DNA of 64,000 nucleotides from Helianthus annuus. Lineage: Eukaryota; Streptophyta; Magnoliopsida; Asterales; Asteraceae. Shown one piece after another: positions 20,603 to 31,646 of the stretch (the stretch's first letter is position 1; the number at the start of each line of letters is the position of its first letter). The DNA lies in assembly GCF_002127325.2 (NCBI RefSeq), contig NC_035446.2, forward strand, positions 153,504,629 through 153,568,628, given 5' to 3'. The notes below the pieces were generated by a model. That model was not told where the DNA came from. It saw only the letters and a list, made by a program, of their open reading frames with translations, and did not search any database. The position numbers and the translations under genes are program-made.

Positions 20603-23422
20603 TGTCACACCCCAACCGATGGCGGAATCATCGGGGCATGGCACTGAGCGAAACAGATTGTCCAGAGGTTTCCACAACAACTATTAATACAAATTCAGTT
20701 TAAAGTGATACGTCCCATACCGTATCCCGAATAAATAACAAGTTATTACAGATAACATCCAAACAATTTAATCCTGTTCCGACAACTCAGATTCAAATTA
20801 GACATAAATATAAAATATTGTTCAATGCCCCTAAAGACCCAGACTGACAAGATCTACAGACAACTATGCACTAGCAGCTTGTTCTTGACAGACAACTATT
20901 TGTTGGGGGCCTCTAGAGACTTATCCTAACTTCACTTCCCTAGCAAGCAAATACCTTAATTACCTGTCACATACGTTAAAATAAAGTCAATACATAAAAT
21001 GTAAAGGTGAGCATACAAGTTTGATAATAGCATAATAGAGTTCGAATAGTTTACGCATAACCAGCACGTACACATAGGGAAATGATGCATGTTAATTATC
21101 GACATGGACCTATCGATACCAACGACTGCGGGTTGACTGTCCGAGACAGTTCGCAATACATGATTACCGTAATCCATGCAAGTAATTGTCCTTAACAACC
21201 CCCGTGTGAACGGGTGCTGAGTCCAAACTATAGTACTACGTTGCTAAGGCAGGTAGACAACATTCCACGTGTAAACATAACAACAAGCATACATTTAGTC
21301 ACGTAATACATGCAATCAGTTAGCGTTCAAATAGTTTGAATAGTGTGTTCGATTGTGATTTTGATAGGTAACGTATGTAACACCCAAAAGTGCTAAAGCA
21401 AAAAGGGTTCGAGTATACTCACAGTGATTGGTTATGGATTGAAGGGAGCACTGAGAGTAGGGTTAGCCTGAATAGTTCGATAGCACAACAATGAGTAACG
21501 CGGAGTACAAGCAAGTGTAAATGGATCGAATAGTCTGGTCGATCGAACAGCAGGTTCAATCGAACGGGCTGTTCGATCGGCTTGAAAGTCCGTTTGAACA
21601 GTCCTGTTCAATCGGCCGGTAGGCTCGATCGGCTGGCCCATTCGAGTGGATTGTTTCTTTCTCTGATGTGTTTGTGTATGATGGTTTGAACTTTTGAAGT
21701 TTTCGTTGTAGTATTTGAGAACACTGAAGTGTTCTTACCTTTCAGGTCGATCGATCGAACGGCCTGTTCGATCGGCCGACTTAACCGATCGGTTAGGAAC
21801 TTCAGAAGTAGTTCTCAGCAGGATGTCACTCGATCGAACAACCTGTTCGATCGGCTGGCATTCCGTACTACGAACGAGTTGCAAAATCGATTAAGTGTTG
21901 AAGCATAGTATCTCATGATCCGAAGATTAATGTTTACCAATCGAGTGGCATATTCGATCGAACATCACTTCATCAATAGCATACTTCATGAAGTTTGAAA
22001 AGTGTGGGACCATGTGCTAGCCGATCGGCTGGCCGGGTCGATCGGCTGGTATGTTCGATCGGCTGGGCTGTTCGTTCGAACAGCCTAGCCGTTCGGCCAG
22101 TAATTCTGACCTGGTCGGCCTTTCGTCTAACACTTGGCTGTTTGATTATTTGTCATGCTTTTATGGTATTTTGATAGCGAGTTAAACCGTAGAACGTGGG
22201 TTCTTACTTGTTTCACCGGTTCGGACAGGAATCACCCAAGTCCGGCTGGTGAACTGTTCGGAACGGTAGTTTGACGTTTAACCCGAAATCGGTGAACCTT
22301 GTAGATAGAATCCGAATCTTGAACCTCCTAACTGTTAGAGTGATTAGTTAGCCGGTTCGAGCTCCGTTTCTATCGGTTTTAAGGTTTTGATTGTGAATTG
22401 TTGAAGAAAAGTTGGAAATCCTTCCATGAAAATGTTAAGATTCTTGCAAATCCTAGTTGTTTATGTGGAAATCGGTCAGATCTAAGCTATTCACGGTTGA
22501 ATGAGGCCAAAGTATGATGTTCTTCAAGAACACCATGATGACATCACCTAAGAACACTTAGATCTTGGTGATTTCACAGTTAGATATCAAGTTTTGAAAG
22601 ATAGAAAGGTGTAGAATCATGTAATGATAAAAAAACGTACAAGAGTTAGAGTGAAAACTTACCGGAGTTGAGAGAAATCTGAGAAAAGGTGAAGAACAAG
22701 GCTGGTTCGGTCAGAGCTTTCCAAAAATAGAAAGGGTGAAAATGACAGGGCTATTTATAGGCCTCCCAAAGAGGAAAGTGTCAACCGATCGGCCAGGATC
22801 TCCGATCGAATGGCCTGCTCGATCGGCCAGGAAAGTGCTAGCCGATCGGCTGGCCTGTTCGATCAGGATGCTTCTTGTTCGATCAGTAACCCCTTTTAGA
22901 ATGTTTCGCGACGGTTTTCGATATTTCGATTTCGATAGACGATGATACGAACACGATAGAGTTCCTAGTCAAATTACTTTCAGTCCCAACTACTATATCT
23001 AACATACAATCATCTATAAGTCACGTTTCGATGTCGGTTTCGATTGAGTTTGATTGCTTTTCGAGTTTCGATTGATTCAATTGAATACCACACAAAACGT
23101 AAAGTAATCATGCACAAGTAACACATAAGGCACACACACACGTAAGTATTTCCACACCAGTTTCGCATAGTTCGAGCCTCGAGTTCGATTGATTGATTTG
23201 ATTAACTTAATTATTGATTGATTAACTTTATCGCATTGTTACTTCCTATTATTCACAGTCGTAAATCGGTCGCATTGATTAAACATTCGATCAATTCATT
23301 TAGACAACACTTACTCCACATAATACAAATAAAGCACAAAATCGACTAATTACAGTCAAAGAAGTCAAAGTTGACTTGGACTTTGACTTTGACTTTGACA
23401 TTCGAAAACACGGGGTGTTACA
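20603..23422 (-). repeat. 5' LTR of element 2, full length
   Basis: It is 2,820 bp long. It holds GATCGAACAG/CTGTTCGATCGG palindromes at 21540-22100 and again at 22775-22885, the latter immediately upstream of the TATA box at 22751-22760. Differences from the other LTR include the 777-bp segment (about 22595-23371) and scattered substitutions. Confidence 0.85.
22751..22760 (-). promoter_or_regulatory. TATA box in the 5' LTR of element 2
   Basis: CTATAAATAG reads on the minus strand, in the segment absent from the 3' LTR. GCCGATCGGCTGGCC-type palindromes lie 20-130 bases upstream. Confidence 0.6.
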
Positions 23423-24373
23423 CCGAGGTCGTCTAAGGACACAAGAGCTTTTAATACCGGTTTATCCTCAACGTCTAATCAAAAAGTTAGAAAAAGGTTC
23501 TTAAACTAGAAAAATAAAACTAACTAAAATGCTGAAAAGTAAAATAAAAGTAAAAACAGATAGAAAAGATGAATCACTTGGATCCGACTCGTGTGTAGTG
23601 TAATCTTTGATTATTTCCATACTTTTGCACTTGTTTAAGAGATTATCTTAGTTATTGTAATAGGCCCCTCTTTTGAAGGTGACGTTACCCTCAACCTAGT
23701 AGTTTGAGTCAACAAGGATACAATCCTAAAGGATCGGATTATTGAAAGATAATTAATTAAGTTATTATTGCATAATGTGGTAGGCCCCTCTTTTGAAGGT
23801 GACGTTACCCTCGGCTAAGTAGTCTGAGTCAGCAGGGATACAGTCCTAAGTAGCCGGGTTAAAGTTTTAATAGTAGTTTAACTTATGAGGGGGTCAAAGA
23901 GTTTGGACCCCCGCCATCCAATACCATTGGGTATTGAAGGAGGTCCTACTAAATTTGACCCAGATCCTTTGCAGGATCTATACACTGAACAATGGCAAGA
24001 CTCTTACTAAACCGTTCCCTTAACCCCCGACCAGGTAGCCAACATACCTCATATAGACCGTGGAGATATGTGTGACAACTCGAAATCTAGAACCTTTCGT
24101 TGTAACTTGCTTGTACGTTATGTGACTAGTTAAAATGATAACGTGAACTTTTATGTGCTTTGTTTTGTGTGCATTGTATGTATATATGTATGTGTGTTAT
24201 ATGTGAACCGAGAACCCGACACGAAACAACAAAGAACCCGACTCGAGACCAAGAGGTCTCGAGTGACTAGTAATCGGTTTTGGGCCTTGGGCCGAGAACC
24301 TTTGGCCGGTTGGGCCATTTGGGCCGTAACCCCCACTCGAAACCCACTAAGGGTGCACACTCTTGGAACTTGA

Positions 24374-24383
24374 CTATATATAC
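24374..24383 (+). promoter_or_regulatory. LTR TATA box of element 3
   Basis: CTATATATAC is followed by a likely start region (ACCACACCTTAGTTATTTG). The 3' LTR copy is at 31950-31959. Confidence 0.6.
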
Positions 24384-26065
24384 CACACCTTAGTTATTTG
24401 TTACCATTTGTTGAACATTAGAACACACACACACTTCCATCTTCTCTCCCACTAGAACTCTAGCACACAAACACACCTCCAAGACTCTCGGATCTAATCG
24501 GTTAGCACAAGAACTCTCGGGCTTGGAACTTCGGATCGGCACACACACACACATCACCAACCGGTTAGTATTTCTTGTTGGTTATTGTTGAATGCTTAGT
24601 GTTAAAATGTTCATATTATGTTTGTATGATGAGATTATGTGACAATATGTTAAGTTGTTGAGTTATACATAATGTTTTGAAAAAGAAATCGGTTCATGAA
24701 TGTTTCTTGTTATGAGTTGAACTATACATATTTGATGTTGAAAATGGGTTCATGGTATGACAAGAAGGGTGAATGATGATATTGGTTGCACTTGGATTAG
24801 ATCCGAAAAGTTTGGGTGTTTATACTATGAAAATCGGCTAATGAATATGTTTGTCAAGTAGGATGCATGCTAGAAAAATTATATCTTGATAGTTGTTCAT
24901 GATTTTGGGTGAATAAGTGGTTAATATGTCATGAACTTGTTGAATATATGTTTGAATATGTGAAGAACACTTTGAATGATAGTTAAGAATGTGAAAACCC
25001 TTGTGATTTTGATCCATCTTTGACTAGTAACCTGATTAGGAAATATGTTAGTGGAATTCTATTGGTTATTTCCGGATTTAGGGCCTGATTACATTGTACT
25101 ATTTGGCTGACTACATCTGCATCAACACGTGAACTTGATAATGACAGCATACCGACTCGCAATCACCCAGTTGCGACTCGCAACCACAGCGTGATGACTC
25201 GAGACCACGCGGTTGCGACTCGCAACCATAACAGGACAAGCCGAGACCGCAGGTTACGAGTCCGGTTGCGACTCGAGACCTTAGCATGATGAACCGAGAC
25301 TACGGTTGCGACACCGGTTGCGACTCGCAACCATCCATGACCAACACACAGCATGACTCGAGACCATGCTTGCGAGTCCGGTTGCGACTCGAGACCACAC
25401 CTTGGGCCTAAGTTAGTGGGCCGAATCTATGGATTTCTGTGTTACTGTTAACGTGTTATTTGGGCCTGTTATCACGAGCCCAACTGTTTGGGCCTCACAC
25501 TTAGACTGTGGATTTTGTTTGAATGTTAACTGTGAACTGTTACTGCTAAACGTGCTTGCCAAACGTGTTGAACACTTGTGCACTACTTGGTTCGAATCTG
25601 ATTATACGTGATATCCGTGATTAGGACGTAACTGACTACTTGCGACTTGACTGATCTTTCTGTGATTAACTGCCGAGCAAACCGAGGTGAGTTCACACCC
25701 TTTACAAAGCATGGGATTCCCTGGGTTGGGAACGGGGTTAAGGAACGTGGGTTCCTCGTCTACCTTGGGTAGGACGTCAGTGGTTCAGGAATGTGATTCC
25801 TCGTCCGGATGGACGGATAAACGTACTAGACTAAAACTCTATCACGAAGTCCCTCCTTTTTGTATCGACTAATCGCCGGGCCAATGGCGAGCGGGTCATT
25901 AGTTAGATAGCGCTATTTAGGTCTGACAAGCCTCACACCGTGCCGCAGAGGACGGGCGTGAACTAATGGATCTGGGGCACGTCAATGATGATAGACATTG
26001 ATGTTTTCAGGGCACATAAACATGACTACAGTCAGCAATCGATACGGTAACGAGTCTAGTATACA

Positions 26066-26235
26066 CATGGGGTAGCCCCCACGGCTGGAGAGCCAGATGA
26101 TGTACATGGGGTAGCCCCCACGGCCGAAATGCCTGATAACTACATGGGGTAGCCCCCACGGCCGGAGTGCCGGAGTAACTGGGAACGAACTGGTCACGTT
26201 TTTAAAACTATGGGGTAACCCCCACGGCAGGATGC
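26066..26235. repeat. Four-unit ATGGGGTAGCCCCCACGGC tandem repeat
   Basis: Units recur at 38-60-base spacing with variable GGAGTGCC-like tails. The core GGGGTAGCCCCC is itself an imperfect palindrome. The same array is at 33642-33811. Confidence 0.8.
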
Positions 26236-26584
26236 CAGATAAAGTAAACTGTTTTCGAAACAACTAAAACGAACGCCCACCCGTGAACTCACTCAACTAG
26301 TTGTTGACTCGTTACTACATGCTTTGCAGGACCATAGGTACTCAACTGGAGCTTGCATGGAGGAGGATCGTTGTGGGACAGGGATTGCTACAAGACTATG
26401 TTATAACTTTAAACTTATGCTTCCGCTTGCAACTTAAACTTATTTGTTTTGGAACACCAATCGTATTGGTTAAACTTTTATAATTACTTACATGCTTGTT
26501 CAGTATGATTGGTGGCTGGATCCTGGTCAGTCACGCCTCCAAGCGGTAGTACTCCGCAGGTGGGATTTTGGGGGTGTGACAGAT

Positions 26585-26596
26585 TGGTATCAGAGC
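26585..26596 (+). other. Met-tRNA primer-binding site of element 3
   Basis: TGGTATCAGAGC starts 3 bases after the LTR end at 26581 and matches the initiator Met tRNA. Confidence 0.85.
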
Positions 26597-26889
26597 CATT
26601 GGTTATAGTGAACTTGGTTTTAATAAAGGAGAAACGTTTTTGTTAAAACCAGACTATAACCGGTTTAGTGCTCAACGGTCCACAACGACACTTCGCTCCT
26701 CATGCAAGGCTCGATGTTCTAGGTAATATGATGTATGTATATTGCCTACTTGTTAGTTGCGTAGTACGTTGCTCATGGTATGCTTGACTAGTATAACTAC
26801 TGTTGTTTGAACACGTGCGTGCTTACTCTGTCCTACTATCGTGCTTTCGCGAACTTCCCTCACACGTATTACTCTTGTTATGAAGAACC

Positions 26890-27378
26890 ATGTCTGGACG
26901 CGTTAACATGACACAAGCCCAGTTGACGGCTTTGATCAACGAGCGAATTGACGCAGCGCTCGCAGCTGCACGCGCAGGAGGTATATCCTGCAGTCCGAAA
27001 TTGTTCTAGGATCGTTTGGATCCTACTCTCGTGAACCAACCTTTGTGTTAAACTCTGTCTTTTCTTTCACCTACCTTAGGTCAGTATGCTCAGGCACCGG
27101 TGTGCACTTTTAAGACCTTTATGGACTGTCGACCCACGACTTTTAGCGGCACTGAAGGAGCAGTAGGTCTCCTACACTGGTTTGAGAAACTGGAGTCTGT
27201 GTTCGAAATGTGCGAATGCCCTGAAGCGCGCAGGGTGAAGTATGCTACTGGTACTCTCGAGGGTTTGGCTCTCACGTGGTGGAATGCTCAAGTGCAGATG
27301 TTAGGGTTGGTTGCTGCCAACGCCACCCCATGGGAAAACTTTCAAGGAAATGATCAGGGAGGAATACTGCAGTCGTGA
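26890..27378 (+). CDS. Element 3 gag N-terminal part, apparently split by an intron and a frameshift
   Basis: The ATG at 26890 opens [20 protein letters not shown], typical of the N-terminal helix of this gag family. The frame ends at a TAG (27007) unless 26981-27079 is removed. Joining 26890-26980 to 27080 keeps one frame through [37 protein letters not shown] and [11 protein letters not shown]. This reading stops at 27378, because around the T run 27340-27342 the downstream coding frame is offset by one base relative to this one. The rest of gag is fused to pol in the next entry. Either this copy is frameshifted or it relies on recoding; sequence alone favours simple damage. Confidence 0.7.
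26981..27079 (+). other. Candidate intron in gag of element 3
   Basis: This 99-bp segment begins GTATAT and ends with a pyrimidine-rich run and TTAG. It contains an in-frame stop, and its removal restores one continuous frame. Introns inside plant Ty3/Gypsy gag genes are unusual. Confidence 0.55.
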
Positions 27379-30300
27379 CGACATTCACAAACTGGAAGAT
27401 GAGTTCTACAATCTTAAGATGACGGGGTCAGAAATTGAGGCATACACTAAGAGATCGCATGAGCTTGCTTTGTTGTGTCCTACTATGGTGGATCCTCCCT
27501 ACAAGCGAATTGAACTCTATCTCAAGGGCTTGGTGCCAGAGATCCAAAGTCATGTGACTTCAGCGAGGTTGACTACTATCCAGCAGGTTGTACAGTTGGC
27601 TCACCGTCTCACTGACCAAGCGGTGGAGCAGAACAAGTTACCGAAGCGTATAGGTGCTGCAACTACTTCTGGTACTTCTAGTGGGGATAAACGGAAATGG
27701 GATGGAACTTCAAGCAGGGGTTCAACTTCAGTGCAAACTCAGTCTCAGCAGAGAAAGACGGACGATCACAAGAGCCCCAGTCAGCAGTCGTCTGGTGGTC
27801 AAAGTCATGGTGGATACAAGGGGAATCACCCCAAGTGCAATCGCTGCAGCCTACACCACAGTGGGCCATGCACCAGGGGCAACTGTCATCGATGCAACAA
27901 GCCTGGTCATGTTGCAAAGGATTGCAGAAGCGCATACCCCGTCAACCAGAATCGTCAGCAACCTCAGCAGAACCAGCGACAGCAGCAGGGTAACAACAAA
28001 GGGTGCTTTCAGTGTGGAGCTGAAGGCCACTTCAAGAAGGATTGTCCCCAACTGAACCAGAACAACAACAATCAGGGGAATGGTAACAATGGGAACAACA
28101 ACAACAATGGTGCTAGGGGACGTGTGTTCGTGATTGGTCAAGGTGAAGCAAGGAATGATCCCAACGTGGTGACGGGTAAGTTCCTTCTCGACGACTTTTA
28201 TGTTACAGTCTTATTTGATTCGGGTGCCGATACTAGCTATGTGTCACTAGGAGTTAGTAAGATGCTTAAGCGTATTCCTACACCCCTGAGCGACAAGCAC
28301 ACCGTAGAGCTAGCTAATGGTAAGAGTTTGGAAGCCTCTCACGTAGTCAAGGGTTGCCAGCTTATTCTCGCTAACCAGACCTTCTCTATCGATCTTATTC
28401 CTATTGTCTTGGGTAGTTTCGACGTTGTCATTGGGATGGATTGGTTATCCCAACACCGAGCAGAGATTCTTTGTAACGAGAAGATCGTTCGTATTCCTGG
28501 TTTAGGTGGTGAACCTCTCATGATTCGTGGCGACAAGAGAAGTGCTGTTGAGAACATCATCTCTCTTCTTAAGGCCCAGAAATGCTTACGAAAGGGCCAC
28601 ACTGCGATTTTGGCTTTAGTTACTGACACCACAGAAAAGGAGAAGAAGCTAGAAGATTATCCAGTTGTACGCGATTATCCTGAGGTATTCCCTGAGGAAT
28701 TACCTGGTCTTCCGCCCCATCGCCAAGTCGAGTTTCAGATTGATCTAGCTCCTGGAGCCGCGCCTGTAGCCCGTGCACCTTATCGTTTAGCGCCATCAGA
28801 ATTGGAAGAACTCTCCACGCAACTACAAGAACTCTTGGATAAGGGTTTTATTCGTCCTAGCTCATCGCCTTGGGGAGCTCCAGTACTTTTTGTGAAGAAG
28901 AAGGATGGTACCTTCAGAATGTGTATCGACTATCGCGAACTCAACAAGGTGATTGTGAAGAATCGTTATCCTCTACCGCGTATTGACGACTTGTTCGACC
29001 AGTTGCAGGGGTCGAGCTACTATTCAAAGATCGATCTGAGATCGGGATATCACCAGCTGAGAGTTCGGGAAGAGGATGTCTCTAAGACGGCTTTTAGGAC
29101 TCGATATGGGCACTATGAGTTTTTGGTCATGCCGTTTGGGCTGACGAACGCACCGGCAGTTTTTATGGATTTGATGAATCGAGTGTGCAAACCGTACCTG
29201 GACAAGTTTGTTATAGTCTTCATCGACGACATCCTGATCTATTCTAAGAGTAAAGAAGAGCACGAACAGCATCTACGACTTATTTTGGAACTCCTTCGGA
29301 AGGAACAGCTTTACGCAAAATTCTCGAAATGCGACTTCTGGCTTCGTGAAGTCCATTTCCTAGGGCATGTGGTGAACAAGGATGGGATTCACGTTGATCC
29401 ATCCAAAGTGGAATCTATTAAGAACTGGCCTGCGCCTCGCACACCAAAGGAAATTCGCCAATTTTTGGGATTGGCAGGTTACTACAGGAGATTCATTAAG
29501 GATTTTTCTAAGATCGCGCAGCCTCTCACTTTGTTAACGCAGAAAGGCGTTGTTTATAGTTGGGGAAATGCACAAGAGTTAGCTTTTCAACATCTAAAGG
29601 ATAGACTTTGTAGTGCACCTATCCTTTCACTGCCAGAGGGCACAGATGATTTTGTGGTTTACTGTGATGCATCAATTCAAGGTCTTGGTTGTGTATTGAT
29701 GCAACGAGATAAAGTCATAGCTTACGCCTCACGACAACTCAAAGTTCACGAGAAGAACTACACGACACATGATTTAGAGCTGGGAGCTGTTGTTTTCGCA
29801 CTTAAACTATGGCGGCATTACCTGTACGGAACCAAGTGCGCCATCTACACCGACCACAGAAGTTTAGAACACATATTCAAGCAGAAGGAACTGAATATGC
29901 GGCAGCGACGATGGGTCGAGCTGCTGAATGACTACGAGTGCTCTATCAGGTATCACCCGGGCAAGGCCAATGTGGTGGCGGACGCCCTCAGTCGAAAGGA
30001 CACTACGCCTAAGCGTGTAAGAGCTCTACAACTCACGATCCATTCTAGTCTACCTTCGCAGATACGAGCTGCTCAGATAGAAGCACTGAAACCAGAAAAT
30101 GTTAGAGCAGAAGCTCTACGCGGGTCAAGGCAACGCTTAGAACAGAAGGAAGACGGTGCTTATTATGTAACAGGACGCATTTGGGTCCCACTCTATGGCG
30201 ATTTACGAGAACTTGTGATGGATGAAGCGCACAAATCTCGCTACTCGGTACACCCTGGTTCGGACAAGATGTACCACGATATTAAAACTACGTATTGGTG

Positions 30301-31585
30301 GCCTAGCATGAAGGCCCACATAGCAACTTATGTCAGCAAGTGTTTGACTTGTGCGCGAGTCAAGACGGAATATCAGAAACCCTCAGGCCTACTTCAGCAA
30401 CCAGAGATACCACAATGGAAATGGGAGCAAATTTCCATGGATTTCGTTACTGGCTTACCTAGATCACAGCGCGGGAACGATACTATTTGGGTGATCGTGG
30501 ATCGACTCACTAAATCCGCACACTTTTTGGCAATCAAGGAGACGGATAAGTTCTCCACTCTAGCGGAGATATACCTCAAGGAAGTTGTTTCGAGGCACGG
30601 GGTGCCCACTTCTATCATCTCTGATCGAGATGCACGTTTTACTTCGGAACTGTGGCAGGCAATGCACAAGTCTTTTGGCTCACGTTTAGATATGAGCACA
30701 GCATATCACCCACAGACGGACGGGCAGTCCGAACGCACTATCCAGACCTTAGAAGACATGCTTCGCGCTTGTGTAATCGACTTTGGCAACAGCTGGGAAA
30801 GACATCTGCCACTCGTGGAATTTTCGTATAATAACAGCTACCACACCAGCATTAAAGCTGCTCCGTTTGAGGCATTGTACGGACGTAAATGCCGGTCACC
30901 CCTCTGTTGGGCAGAGGTGGGGGATAGTCAGATCACTGGTCCAAAACATGTGGTAGACACTACTGAGCGGATTGCTCAAAAACGACAACGCATGGCGGCC
31001 GCTCGTGACCGTCAGAAGGCATACGCCGATAAGGGCAGGAAACCACTCGAGCTCCAGGTTGGGGAGCGGGTATTACTCAAAGTTTCACCCTGGAAGGGTG
31101 TGGTTCGTTTTGGTAAACGCGGCAAACTCAACCCACGGTACGTTGGACCTTTCGAAATCCTTGAGAAAATAGGCAAGGTGGCTTACAGACTGAAATTACC
31201 AGCAGAACTCGGTGCAGTTCACAACGTTTTCCATGTGTCGAATCTGAAGAAGTGTCTGTCAGATGAGACGCACGTAGTTCCTCTGAAGGAACTCACGATC
31301 GACGAACAGTTGAAATTCGTCGAAGAACCTGTCGAGATCACGGACCGGGATGTTAAGGTCCTCAAGAGCACTAGAATACCTCTCGTTCGAGTTCGTTGGA
31401 ACTCACGTCGCGGTCCAGAGTTCACCTGGGAGCGCGAAGATCGGATGAAACAAAAGTATCCCCAACTGTTTGAGAACAGTACAAACGCTACTGAGGCTGA
31501 AGCTACGGAATTTCGGGACGAAATTCCAGATCAACGGGGGGTGGATGTGACACCCCAGGATAACCAGGAAAACCATGCAACTTAA
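27311..31585 (+). CDS. Element 3 gag C-terminus plus complete pol polyprotein with chromodomain
   Basis: The frame is 1,424 codons without interruption. Order: remainder of gag ([19 protein letters not shown]); two CX2CX4HX4C knuckles at about 193-206 ([14 protein letters not shown]) and 232-245 ([14 protein letters not shown]); protease with [12 protein letters not shown] near 301 and [12 protein letters not shown] near 375; RT with [17 protein letters not shown] near 530 and catalytic [11 protein letters not shown] near 636; RNase H ([17 protein letters not shown] near 782, YTDHRSLEH near 846); integrase with an HHCC region at about 970-1017 and catalytic [15 protein letters not shown] and TDGQSERTI at about 1043, 1104 and 1141; chromodomain-like tail at about 1338-1389. 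All catalytic residues are present. The first Met of this frame is not the natural start, since gag begins at 26890. This is the likeliest enzyme source in the window. Confidence 0.92.
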   Translation: MLPTPPHGKTFKEMIREEYCSRDDIHKLEDEFYNLKMTGSEIEAYTKRSHELALLCPTMVDPPYKRIELYLKGLVPEIQSHVTSARLTTIQQVVQLAHRLTDQAVEQNKLPKRIGAATTSGTSSGDKRKWDGTSSRGSTSVQTQSQQRKTDDHKSPSQQSSGGQSHGGYKGNHPKCNRCSLHHSGPCTRGNCHRCNKPGHVAKDCRSAYPVNQNRQQPQQNQRQQQGNNKGCFQCGAEGHFKKDCPQLNQNNNNQGNGNNGNNNNNGARGRVFVIGQGEARNDPNVVTGKFLLDDFYVTVLFDSGADTSYVSLGVSKMLKRIPTPLSDKHTVELANGKSLEASHVVKGCQLILANQTFSIDLIPIVLGSFDVVIGMDWLSQHRAEILCNEKIVRIPGLGGEPLMIRGDKRSAVENIISLLKAQKCLRKGHTAILALVTDTTEKEKKLEDYPVVRDYPEVFPEELPGLPPHRQVEFQIDLAPGAAPVARAPYRLAPSELEELSTQLQELLDKGFIRPSSSPWGAPVLFVKKKDGTFRMCIDYRELNKVIVKNRYPLPRIDDLFDQLQGSSYYSKIDLRSGYHQLRVREEDVSKTAFRTRYGHYEFLVMPFGLTNAPAVFMDLMNRVCKPYLDKFVIVFIDDILIYSKSKEEHEQHLRLILELLRKEQLYAKFSKCDFWLREVHFLGHVVNKDGIHVDPSKVESIKNWPAPRTPKEIRQFLGLAGYYRRFIKDFSKIAQPLTLLTQKGVVYSWGNAQELAFQHLKDRLCSAPILSLPEGTDDFVVYCDASIQGLGCVLMQRDKVIAYASRQLKVHEKNYTTHDLELGAVVFALKLWRHYLYGTKCAIYTDHRSLEHIFKQKELNMRQRRWVELLNDYECSIRYHPGKANVVADALSRKDTTPKRVRALQLTIHSSLPSQIRAAQIEALKPENVRAEALRGSRQRLEQKEDGAYYVTGRIWVPLYGDLRELVMDEAHKSRYSVHPGSDKMYHDIKTTYWWPSMKAHIATYVSKCLTCARVKTEYQKPSGLLQQPEIPQWKWEQISMDFVTGLPRSQRGNDTIWVIVDRLTKSAHFLAIKETDKFSTLAEIYLKEVVSRHGVPTSIISDRDARFTSELWQAMHKSFGSRLDMSTAYHPQTDGQSERTIQTLEDMLRACVIDFGNSWERHLPLVEFSYNNSYHTSIKAAPFEALYGRKCRSPLCWAEVGDSQITGPKHVVDTTERIAQKRQRMAAARDRQKAYADKGRKPLELQVGERVLLKVSPWKGVVRFGKRGKLNPRYVGPFEILEKIGKVAYRLKLPAELGAVHNVFHVSNLKKCLSDETHVVPLKELTIDEQLKFVEEPVEITDRDVKVLKSTRIPLVRVRWNSRRGPEFTWEREDRMKQKYPQLFENSTNATEAEATEFRDEIPDQRGVDVTPQDNQENHAT

Positions 31586-31630
31586 CTAGCTTCCTCAGTG
31601 AGTGCCATCAAATTTCGGGACGAAATTTCT
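31509..31630 (+). repeat. Duplicated TTTCGGGACGAAA palindrome near the purine tract of element 3
   Basis: GAATTTCGGGACGAAATTCC (from 31508) lies inside the pol 3' end and AAATTTCGGGACGAAATTTC (from 31610) lies just before the purine tract. Element 2 has the same palindrome at 14758-14776 in the matching position. Confidence 0.75.
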
Positions 31631-31646
31631 TTCAACTTGGGGATGA

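Larger units (their letters stand above)
12698..23422 (-). mobile_element. Element 2: defective chromovirus (Ty3/Gypsy), minus strand
   Basis: The element begins TGTCACACCCCAACCGATGG and ends CACGGGGTGTTACA. CCGAG flanks it at 12693-12697 and 23423-23427. Order in transcription: 5' LTR 20603-23422, Met PBS 20599-20588, leader, gag, protease, RT/RNase H, integrase, chromodomain, purine tract (AAGGGGAGGC just right of 14740 on the minus strand), 3' LTR 12698-14740. Three in-frame stops and a substituted integrase aspartate make it inactive. The two LTRs show at least a dozen point differences plus a 777-bp size difference, so the insertion is not recent. Confidence 0.9.
24071..26581 (+). repeat. 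5' LTR of element 3
   Basis: The LTR starts TGTGACAACTCGAAATC and ends GGGGGTGTGACA. The TATA box CTATATATAC is at 24374-24383. CTCGAGACC/GGTCTCGAG palindromes lie upstream (24236-24275). A larger array of GGTTGCGACTCGCAACC and ACTCGAGACC motifs lies downstream at 25155-25405. Four units beginning ATGGGGTAGCCCCCACGGC occupy 26066-26235. Confidence 0.9.

Noticed and set aside
24143..26483. Six short frames within the element 3 LTR
   Set aside because: They are duplicated exactly in the other LTR and match repeats; none has coding features.
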